From Microthyrium microscopicum (lineage: Eukaryota > Ascomycota > Dothideomycetes > Microthyriales > Microthyriaceae), in assembly GCA_010405405.1 (NCBI GenBank), contig MU004241.1:1417733-1439221 (forward strand): a stretch of 21,489 nucleotides of DNA, in the 5' to 3' direction. Of this stretch, positions 1 to 8,699 are shown in pieces. The notes under the pieces are model-generated. The model had not been told where the DNA came from and made no database searches. It saw nothing but the letters and a program-made list of their open reading frames with translations. Numbering within the stretch: position 1 is the stretch's first letter; each line of letters starts with the position of its first letter. The translations under genes and the position numbers were made by a program.

Positions 1-1180
1 TATAAAGTAGTATAAATATATTTTCTTTAAGCTTATAAGATAAAATAAATAAAGTTTACTCTAATTCTTTTCTCTACTAGACTATATATAGATAGATATT
101 TTAATTAACTTTATTATTACTTTACTACTATACGTCTATATAGGTATTATTTATTAATATACTATAATTATAGTTAATAAACTTACTTATATATACTAGT
201 TTATTTTTCTACCTAATCTTAGTATCTAGATAATAGTTCTAGTATTTCTTAACTAAATTTAGAAGTATATAAGCTAGCTAGACTTAATCTTATTTAATTA
301 TAAATATTAATTTATTTTAGCCTTTTAGTACTATTTTTATAAATAAGTAAACATTATTATTTATTTTACTATAGCTTAGTACTTATAGTTTAATAGAATA
401 ACTAAGATTATAGTATAGGTATTAAAAGCTTATCTATACTATTTTCTTAATTATTAATAAAATAATTAAGTAGAACTCTTACTTTTTACTAAATTTAAAG
501 CTAATTATACTATTTATATTACTATTATAATAAGCTTATTTAAAGCGCTTAATAGCTTACTACTACGTTCTAGCTTAGAACTATTAGCTCCTAGTAAAAT
601 CTTCTCTAAAACTAAGTTATTTTAAGATAACTAATACTTTACTAATATATTTTAGAAAAGTAAATAAAACTTATATAACTATCTCTATAAGTAGATTACT
701 TAATTATAAGTATTAATAAATAAATAGGTTAATTATTACTATTACTTTATTCTAGACCTTAAGCTTAATAATTAGGTCTACCTTAATATATATTACTATA
801 AAACCTTTTATTTATTAAAGTTACTTAATAATAAGTCTACTAAACTATTTAAGATTTTAAAAAAGATTAATATACTTACCTATAAGCTTAATCTACTTAA
901 TAAAATAAAAATATACTCTATATTTTATACTTAGCTATTATATTTTATACCTAAAGGTACTATTATTCTTTAAGAACTTAATAACTCTCTTACTATTACT
1001 AATTTTAAAGGAAATAATAAAGAGTAAAAATAAACTATTAATTACGTTATAAATAGCTAATAATATAACTAGTATAGTAAAGATATTAAAAAAATACTAT
1101 AATATAAAGTTAAATTTACTAAATAGAATAACTAAAATTATAATTTAGATTAGTAACTATAGATAGACTTAGAATTATAC
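1..1180 (+). pseudogene. decayed pol 3' end: integrase core to chromodomain (copy 1)
   Basis: Broken coding sequence for the C-terminal half of a Ty3/gypsy polyprotein. The integrase would have inserted the cDNA into the chromosome. Around 421-545 the translation follows the region after the DDE glutamate, with a decayed version of the 'LPF-EFAAN' block, the same block as at about 14460-14570. Around 780-960 lies the GPY/F-like module, and 1023-1155 resembles a chromodomain (a Y-K-V-K-F-T string followed by asparagine- and tyrosine-rich codons). Chromodomains bind modified histone tails and direct integration to heterochromatin. In-frame TAA/TAG codons sit where CAA/CAG/TGG are expected. The family call rests mainly on alignment with copy 2. 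Confidence 0.7.
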
Positions 1181-1582
1181 CTAGAGCTTATTACTAAATA
1201 TTATAACTAGAACTCCTTAAAACTAGGTCTTTATAAGTTATTTATTAACTTATAAAAAAAGAATAATAATAACTATAACTTTAATAATATTCTTTTTAAT
1301 TAGTAAGAATATATTTTTATTACTATAATAGTATCTTAATACTTCTATAAACTAGAGTATTTTAAGAATATTTTATAGTTTATTAATGCTACTTAATAAT
1401 TACCTTAGTAGGCTAGAGAATAGTAAAAAAATAAATATCTATAGTACTATATATTAAAGAATATTAAACTCTTTACTTTTACTTTATTATTATTTATAAT
1501 ACGTTTTATACCTATTTACTTTAATAGCGTTATTTTATATATTAAATTAGCTTAGAAGTACTAATTTTAAAGAAGAAAATAT

Positions 1583-1784
1583 TATTATAAATCCTCTTTA
1601 TTAAAATCTTTTTTAAAGATTTCTAGTATTCTATTACGTAATACTAAGGGCGTAGCGTTTAAGGTTTAGCTAGTATAGAGCTTATCTCTTACTAGCCCTT
1701 ATTGCTTTTCTAGATTCTTTATCTTAGTTTTCTTAAATTATATCTATATCTACATTATACCTTTATATCTATAGCTTTCTAATA
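1583..1784 (+). repeat. 3' LTR of gypsy copy 1 (202 bp)
   Basis: It aligns with the 203-bp 5' LTR at 8413-8615 and with the partial LTR from 15638. Shared blocks include the run around 'tattacgtaa', then 'taagg', 'tagattctttgta/tct', and 'gttttcttaaattatatct'. It begins 'tat' and ends 'ata', the RIP-altered forms of the canonical TG...CA ends. The end is fixed independently: from 1785 onward the sequence follows LINE DNA, matching 7721 onward. This copy is more diverged than the other two, especially at 1593-1625. Confidence 0.85.
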
Positions 1785-2475
1785 ATTTCTAAAATATAAA
1801 AAAGTTTTCTTAAATTAATATTATTATATATTTCTTAAAGATTAAAGCTAAGTACTAATACTATAGCTTTTATATTTCTCTTCTATATTACTTTAATAAT
1901 ACTTTTTAGAAACTATACTATTATTAATATAAATTACTCTACTTTAGCTTTTATTTAGTTTTAAAGTAATAAGTTATTATTCTTTATAAGTTAAGTAAGT
2001 TTATTAATAATAATTTTTTTAACTAACTTTACTATTATATTTTTAAAAGTAATTAACTAGTAAGCTAATAATAGTAAGTAGTTTTTCTTACTTAGCTTTT
2101 TTAATACTAGTATATAAAATTACTTTAAGTATTTTAAAATTATACTATTTATTAGTATTTTACTAATTATAAATACTAGTTTTTTACTAAATTTTATTAA
2201 TTTTAAATTATTATTCTTTTTTTTTAGTTATATTTTAAGCCTAAGAGCTTTTAGAACTTTATTTAATATATTAATAAGTTTTATTATTTTATAATTTAGA
2301 AAGCTACTAATTATATAATTTATTTCTTTTATTATTACTTTATAGTTTATTTCTAATTTTAGAAGTAGAATAATAGCTTTTATATTACTTAAGTTTACTA
2401 CTTTAGTTTAAAAAAAAAATTTATAAATAGTATATTTATTTTACTTTAGTTATTATAAATATAGTTATTACTAAT
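1785..2475 (-). repeat. LINE segment duplicated at 7721-8412
   Basis: The segment aligns over its whole length with 7721-8412 in the same orientation. Anchors are 'aaattaatattattatat', 'aaagctaagtactaa', 'aataagttattattcttta' and 'ctttagttattataa'. Differences are mostly T here against C in the other copy, or A against G. Both copies stop at a gypsy LTR, but at opposite ends of the shared segment. They are therefore remnants of two LINE insertions, not one element split by a transposon. Confidence 0.85.
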
Positions 2476-4255
2476 TATTTATCTAAATATTAGTAAATAT
2501 AGGTTTTTTTTTAGTTTATTAGTTTTAGTTTTTATTTATTTACTTATTTTTTATAATTCTTAATTTTTATAGTACTTATAATTCTTTATAATTTTTTTTA
2601 TAAAAGTTTACTAAAATACTACTTTATTTTAGTATAAAGATTTTTTTAGCTAAGCTATAACTAATTTATATATATCTTTATTTTAATTATTTTTTATTTA
2701 AAGATATTTTTTTTTATATAGTACTTTCTTTATATTAGTAAAGTAGTTATAAATAATTATTTATATAAAGTTTAGTTTAAGAGTTTTATTTTTAAATAGT
2801 AAATTTCTAATATTTTTATTATTACTTTATATAAAGCCTCTATTAATATATTCTTAATATTTTATAAGTTATTATTTATATATTAAATAAATTATTCTAT
2901 ATTTAGTTTTTATAAATTATATTATACTTTTACTATATACTTTTCTTATTTTAAAGTAAGCTAAATTAGTACTTAGATATAATCTTCTATTAATACTTAA
3001 GTATTAACTAAGTTATAGAACTTTAGTCTTTCTTAAGAAAATTAAAATATAAATATAAAATTAATTATTATTTTTACTACTTTTACTTTTTATTTTTTAT
3101 ATAACTTATAAATTAGCTCTTTTTTTAATATATCTAAATAAAGTCTTTACTAAATTATATTATAAAGTAAAATCTTTACTTAAAGTTTAGTAGTTAATAC
3201 TATACTTCTTTATTAATAGTAGTAATAATTAAAGTTTTCTATTAATAAAAATTTTTCTTTTACTTTATTAATTACTTAAATTAGTATTAAGTATTTAATA
3301 ATATAGTTATAGTTATTTATTATTAGACTTTTACTATATATATTAATAATTATTAGTATTATATACTTATACTTATACTAGAAATATAATATTAAAATAA
3401 ATTAGTTATAATATTTTATTTACTAGTTTCTTATATTAAGTACTTTATTTATTATAAAGTATACTTTTAATTAATTATTCTAGTTATATACTAAAGTATA
3501 GCTAAAAAAGTAATATATCTTTTTTAGCTTTATAATTTCTTTAGAGTCTTAGATTACTATAATTAGTTACTTAGTATTACTTAATATATAAAAAAATAGC
3601 TTTACTTTTTTTTTATTTAATCTTTTATAATTATATTATATAATATTAATATTTTTTATTTAAGTCTATTATTTAAATTTTATTTATTTTATTACTAAAG
3701 ATTAATTTAGAATTATTTATAGCTTATTTTACTTTTTTATAGTTATTTTCTTATTATTTTTTTAAAGTACTATTATTTATAGTTTATAAGCTATTATTAT
3801 TTCTATTATAGTTAAATATACTTATAATTAATTTTTAAGTACTTTAGACTAAGTTATTATATACTTTATATTTTATTTTTTATAATATTAATAATTTTCT
3901 AAAGTTCTTAGTTCTAACTTTTTTTTTATACTATTTACTATAGTATATTTATTATTATTTATAAACTAGATTAGTATAATTTAAATAAGTACTATAGCTT
4001 TTATTTATTTTATATATTTTTAATTTATTACTTAGAATCTTTTTATATTCTTAAAATAAGTTTAATATATTTTATATATATTTTTTTATTATATATAGTA
4101 TTCTTAGCTTTACTTTTTCTCTTTTTTTTTTTTATTATTTTTATAGTTAAAGTACTAAACTAAGCTTATCTTAGTATAGTTTTTAGTATTATAATTACTT
4201 ATATATTTATTATAGTTTAGTTTATATTAAATATAAATCTTATTTATTATCTTTT
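1785..4255 (-). mobile_element. Tad-like LINE A, internal part (5' half of ORF2 region)
   Basis: Non-LTR retrotransposon fragment on the - strand. Its first 690 bp (1785-2475) match 7721-8412, where the sequence lies immediately upstream of clear LINE reverse transcriptase motifs. That places 1785-2475 in the N-terminal part of the RT, and 2476-4255 should correspond to the more N-terminal part of ORF2. The endonuclease is expected there by family order, but I could not identify its catalytic residues. The + strand is strikingly T-rich with long T runs (for example 2217-2226 and 4121-4134). The composition changes abruptly at about 4255, which I take as the edge of the element. The low-coordinate end is cut by the LTR of gypsy copy 1. 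Confidence 0.6.
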
Positions 4256-6030
4256 AGCTATACTAATAGACTATATAGATACTACTCTTACTTTTAGAAA
4301 AACTTCTATAGAGAAACCTATAGTATTCCTTTAGTTACCTTCTAATAGCCTTATTCTATTATTATTATAATACTTTCTTAGTCTACTACTTCTAAATAGA
4401 AGAACTTATATTATCTTTCTATAAACTATAAGCCTATTAAAGGAATTCTAATTAGTAGGTTAATATAATAAGTAATTAGTAATTATTAACTACTAAAGGC
4501 TTTATATAGCTTAAGTATATTATATATTATATAAATCTTATACTACGCGCTAGAATGTTAATTCTTAATACTATCTTTATTATTAGTTTCTCTTTTAAGA
4601 CTTATTTATTACTTAATTACTTAAAGCTATAGCATTTTTTAGAATAAGTTAAATCTAGCTTCTTAGTACCTATTTCTATTTAATATTATTTTATTATTAA
4701 GTTTTGCTATTATAGTTTAATAAGTTTTTATTAATTTTTCTCTTTCTAAAAACTTATAGCTATTATTCTTATATAATTAACTTTCTATATAGTTTTATAA
4801 TAAGTATATATAATACGTATTTTTAAGTTTTTATAATTAATTTCTACTCTTAATAAACTTTAATATTATTATAGCTCTTAGCTATATTAAGTCCTCTTTT
4901 TAAATATTTATTAAATAGAGTATCTATAATACTCCTTAGCTAAGTTTTCTTTATTAATCTATACTCTTTAATATTATATAATAAATTACTAAATAACTAC
5001 TTTTAAGTTTCTAGTAGTTTATATAGTCTATTTTTAAAGTATAAAGTATTATAAATTTATATAATTTTAATTACTTCTTTTTTTCTAAATTTTTATTATA
5101 CTTCTTATTCTTCTTAAATTCTCTTTTAAGAGTAAGTCCTTTATAGGCTTTTCTTCCTTCTTTTCTTCTTACTTTTAAATATCTACTAAACATTTTATAT
5201 CTATAAGTACTCTCTTTCTATTATTTCTAAAGAAAGTAAAAACTACTTTATTTATAAATATTAAAAATACTACTTTATTCTTAAGCATAAAATTAGCTAG
5301 TTCTATCTTAGCTCTTATTATAAGTCTTTTAATATTCTTTTATATATAATATTAATTATTATAATATAAACTATATATACTTATAGTATAAGAATTTATC
5401 TATACTATTTCTAAGTATTATACTATTATATAAAGTTACTTAATAGTAAGTACTTAATTAGTTCTAGTATATTTACTATAGTAATTACTTATATTTATAG
5501 TTAAGCTAGCTCTAATTAGTATTCTTACTTTTATTATAAAAAGTAATATTTTAAGTATAAGACTATAAATATATCCTTATTCTTAATTTTTTATCTTTTC
5601 TAATATTATAGTAAAATATTAGTAGAATTAAAAGAATAAAGTAAGTATCTCTAATATACCTTTAATAAAATAATAGCTAACTTAGTTAACCTTTATTAAA
5701 GTATTAAAAAGTATATATTATTAGATACTAATAAGAAAGCTACTAAGTAAGTAAAGATTATAAAGAATTTAATAAGTAAGTTTACTAACTATAAAGCTTA
5801 GTTTACTTCTACTATAGCTTTACTAATATAGTAAAAAAAGAAGAAGTTAAAGGTTAATATAGCTATACTAGCTACTAATTTAGCTTACTTATAAGCTATT
5901 TTATTAAAGCTTTATACTTAATATATAAAGATAAATTTATTAGTAGAAATATTCAAATTATTAAATAAAATAGTATTATTATTTAATAAAGAGTAGTAAA
6001 TAGATATAGAATAAAATTAATTATATTCTT
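4256..6030. other. unassigned decayed repeat DNA
   Basis: No recognisable gene. The composition differs from the T-rich LINE fragment on its left: short C+T clusters return from about 4260. CA and TG remain nearly absent, so the stretch has been through the same mutation process and was probably repetitive. On the - strand, about 5050-5170 reads as a lysine-rich, weakly interrupted stretch, which could belong to a LINE ORF1 or C-terminus. On the + strand, about 5370-6000 shows a separate coding trace listed on its own. The 3' end of LINE B must lie in or near the right end of this stretch, but I see no poly-A tail or target duplication to fix it. Confidence 0.4.
5370..6000 (+). pseudogene. 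unrecognised decayed coding trace, + strand
   Basis: From about 5370 to 6000 one + strand frame reads as a charged, lysine- and leucine-rich protein whose interruptions are nearly all TAA or TAG, the codons RIP makes from CAA, CAG and TGG. The other strand in the same place reads as hydrophobic shadow. A helix-prone, possibly coiled-coil part lies around 5790-5990 (K-K-K-K-L-K-V-N-I-A-I-L near 5833-5870). I do not recognise the family. A C-terminal tail of a pogo/Fot1-type transposase or a gag-like protein are possibilities, but I found no catalytic motif for either. It runs opposite to the flanking LINEs, so it is probably a separate insertion. Confidence 0.3.
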
Positions 6031-6849
6031 AAACTTAGCTATTTTCTTTATAATTATATATTACTAGCTTATTAGTACTATAGTATTATAATTAGTTATT
6101 TATAAAATTCTTATATCTTAGTAATTCTTTATATACCTTAAAGTCTATTTCTATAATTTTTTTAATTAGCTTAAATTACTAAAAAGCTTTACTCTTTAAT
6201 AATTATTTAGCTACTACTTAAGTATTCTTTAGATTAAAGAATATATAAGTCTTATTTAATATTATTACTTATTCTAGTAATCTTTCTTTATAATATTATA
6301 AGTAGTTTAATAGTATATAGTAAACTATTTATTACTAATAATTATATAAGTACTATAGTAGAAGTACTATTAGTATCTATACGCTATATAGCTAATTATT
6401 AAGTTTAATAACTTCTAATTATATAAAGAAGAGTATTATTATTTATACTTTATTAAGACTATTATAAAGCTTAATTAGTTAGTTATTTTATAATATTCTC
6501 TACGCTATAGTAATATATTATTATATTCTTATAAGCTTTACTTAAGTATCTATTTAGGGCTTATAGTAATATATTTTAATTAAGAATATTCCTAGTTCTA
6601 GTTTAGTTTTTATTTTCTTCTTCTTTTATACTATATTATCTATTAGTTATATTATTTACCTATAGTTAGTATTCTACTTTTTTTTATTTTTAATCTCTTT
6701 TTTTATTACTTTAGTATATTAACTTCTTAAGCTATAATCTTAATTATATATATCTATACTAGTTTAAGTATTACTAAGTTTCTTAGTTATTACTACTAAG
6801 AAAATATCTTTTAATTCTTTAAGAGATTTACTTAATATACTTTAATAAT

Positions 6850-8412
6850 AATTTTGCTTATCTTTTATATAACTATTAAGTCTTTATTCTTATTAGTATA
6901 TTTCTCTACTAAAATTATAATATTTATTTAGAGTAATTTAATTTTTATTTCTTTATTTAATAAAATAATAAGAGTTTTTTAGTATCTTTCTATTATTTTA
7001 TAAAGTATATTATTCTAAACTATTACTAGTAGTTTATAATAATTCTTTAGCGCCTTAAAAGATAGTAATTCTAAACTCTATACTTATACTTTATATATAA
7101 AGATTAGCTTAATAATTACTATATAAAAAAGCTTTATTTTTCTAAAGACTAGTTTCTATCTTAACTATACTATTTTTAAAAGTACTACTATTTATTTAAA
7201 TCTTTTAATTCTTATCTTTTTAATATAGTCTTTCTAGTTTATTCTTTTATCTACTTATATACCTAATACTCTAATACTTTTTAATATAAGCTTAGTAAAT
7301 ATACTATCTACTATTACTATAGATTATAAGTCTACTTCTAAGTAGTAAATATTCTAAATAAAGTATATTACTTAATACTTATTAAAAATAAACTTTACTC
7401 TATATTTATTTACCTAGTTAGTATATTTTTAGTAAATCTTTTCTAGTTTTATATAGTTTTTTTAGGTAGTATTACTTTATATAACTAATATAGTATTACT
7501 TATAAAGCTAAATCTAAAGACGTTATTACTTACATTCTAAAAGTATTTTAGTAGTTCTAATATAAAGAAGAAATAGAGAATAAATAAGAGAAGAGATCTC
7601 TAAGGAATTCTTATATTAGTTATTATTACTAGGCTTTAGTACTTAATAAATATAATTTAGATTATATAATTAGTAGTAAAGCTTACTACTATATTAATTA
7701 GCTACTAAGAGACTTCCTTTATTTCTAAGATATAGAGAAGTCTTTTTAAATTAATATTATTATATACCTTTTAAAAATTAAAGCTAAGTACTAACATTAT
7801 AACTTTTACGTTTTTTTTCTATACTATTTTAATAGTACTCTTTAAGAACTATATTATTATTAGTATTAATTACTCTACCTTAATTCTTATTTAGTTCTAG
7901 AATAATAAGTTATTATTCTTTATAATTTAAGTAAGTTTATTAGTAATAATCTTTTTAATTAATTTTACTATTATATTCTTAAAAGTAATTAGCTAATAAG
8001 CTATTAATAGTAAGTAGTCTTTTTTACTTAGTTTTTTAAGTACTAGTATATAAAATTACTTTAAATATTTTAGAATTATACTACTTATTAGTATTTTACT
8101 AATTATAAGTATTAGTCTTTTACTAAATTCTATTAGTTTTAAATTATTACTGTCCTTTTTTAATTATACTTTAAGCTTAAAAGCCTTTAGAACCTTATTT
8201 AGTATATTAATAGATTTTATTACTTTATAATTTAGGAAGCTACTAATTATATAATCTATCTCTTTTATTATTATCTTATAGTCTATTTTTAGTTTTAGGA
8301 ATAAAATAGTATTTTTTATATTATTAAAGTTTACTACTTCTATTTAAGGAAAGAACTTTATAAATAGTATATTTACTTTACTTTAGTTATTATAAGTATA
8401 GTTATTACTAGT
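6850..8412 (-). pseudogene. decayed LINE reverse transcriptase (ORF2)
   Basis: Encodes the remains of the polymerase that copies LINE RNA at a nicked target site. On the - strand the order is as in Tad-type LINEs. 7625-7735 matches the W-I-x-S-F-L...T-T...T-G block. 7588-7617 reads N-I-R-I-P-stop-R-S, the decayed G-I-P-Q-G-S motif. 7495-7506 reads F-I-S-N where the family has F-A/V-D-D. 7250-7470 follows the palm/thumb segment with K-Y and S-I-R-V-L-G-I-x-V-D-K-R patterns. Many TAA/TAG stops and the lost Asp-Asp make it inactive. RIP alone explains the second Asn but not clearly the Ser. The segment above 7721 is shared with LINE A. Confidence 0.7.
7721..8412 (-). repeat. LINE segment duplicated at 1785-2475
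   Basis: Second copy of the LINE segment present at 1785-2475. It retains more C and G than the first copy and is followed without a break by the rest of the RT toward lower coordinates. At its high-coordinate end the homology stops at 8412, exactly where the gypsy LTR begins, while the other copy continues into more LINE DNA at 2476. Confidence 0.85.
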
Positions 8413-8615
8413 TATTACGAATCTACTACTATTAATCCTATTGTAATATTATTAGCATTCCTTATTACGTAATGCTAAGGGCTTAGTACCTAAGGATTAT
8501 TTAGTATAGCTTACCTATGACCGTTCTCTACTCTCTCTCTTTAGATTCTTTGTATTAGTTTTCTTAAATTATATCTACTATTAACTTACACCCTTACGCT
8601 TATAGGTTCTTAATA
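8413..8615 (+). repeat. 5' LTR of gypsy copy 2 (203 bp)
   Basis: It begins 'tattacgaatct', matching 'tattataaatct' at 15638 and 'tattataaatcc' at 1583. It ends '...ttcttaata', matching the end of the copy 1 LTR. The left boundary is also the point where LINE homology stops. The LTR keeps more CA and TG than its surroundings ('attgtaat', 'agcattcc', 'aatgctaagg', 'ctatgacc', 'ctttgtat', 'cttacaccc'), so it is the least RIP-altered of the three LTR copies. I cannot point to a promoter within it with confidence. Confidence 0.85.
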
Positions 8616-8633
8616 TAAAACTAATACCTTATA
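8616..8633 (+). other. primer-binding-site position of gypsy copy 2
   Basis: The bases directly after the 5' LTR are where a gypsy element pairs with the tRNA that primes minus-strand synthesis. The sequence here has been mutated and I could not match it to a particular tRNA 3' end, so this is a positional call only. Confidence 0.35.
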
Positions 8634-8661
8634 CTATTTAAAAAATAATCCTAATTTTTAG

Positions 8662-8688
8662 CGTATTAAAATCTAAAGATTTAATACG
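8662..8688. repeat. inverted repeat in the gypsy copy 2 leader
   Basis: The arm 'cgtattaaaatct' (8662-8674) faces 'agatttaatacg' (8677-8688) across a 2-base loop, with one unpaired A. It sits about 45 bp downstream of the LTR, where LTR elements carry leader signals. Whether it formed a functional hairpin before mutation is unknown; AT-rich DNA also yields such pairs by chance. Confidence 0.5.
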
Positions 8689-8699
8689 TCTACCTATAT

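Larger units (their letters stand above)
1..1784 (+). mobile_element. Ty3/gypsy chromovirus copy 1, 3' portion
   Basis: This is the 3' end of an LTR retrotransposon that enters the window already inside the integrase gene. It aligns by eye, with small indels, to about 14030-15760 of the full copy downstream; for example the stretch from 491 matches 14529. Order seen: integrase core, GPY/F-like region, chromodomain trace, 3' untranslated stretch, LTR at 1583-1784. The two copies differ at many sites, mostly C/T or G/A, as expected of independently RIP-mutated members of one family. The element inserted into a LINE, because LINE sequence begins at the first base after the LTR. Its 5' part lies off the left edge. 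Confidence 0.85.
6030..8412 (-). mobile_element. Tad-like LINE B
   Basis: Non-LTR retrotransposon on the - strand, cut at its upstream (high-coordinate) end by the 5' LTR of gypsy copy 2 at 8413. The reverse transcriptase part is recognisable, and the sequence downstream of it (about 6850-7100) follows the linker between RT and RNase H of Tad-like LINEs (V-Q-N-N...T-P...E-I-K-I pattern after reversing RIP stops). An RNase H domain is expected at about 6050-6700 but could not be confirmed residue by residue. The 3' end is placed only roughly, at the start of the + strand trace to its left. Confidence 0.65.

Noticed and set aside
2400-4255. Possible mitochondrial DNA because of extreme AT content
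   Set aside because: No mitochondrial gene, tRNA or GC cluster is visible, the CA/TG depletion is specific, and the content is nuclear-type retrotransposon with LTRs and a LINE.
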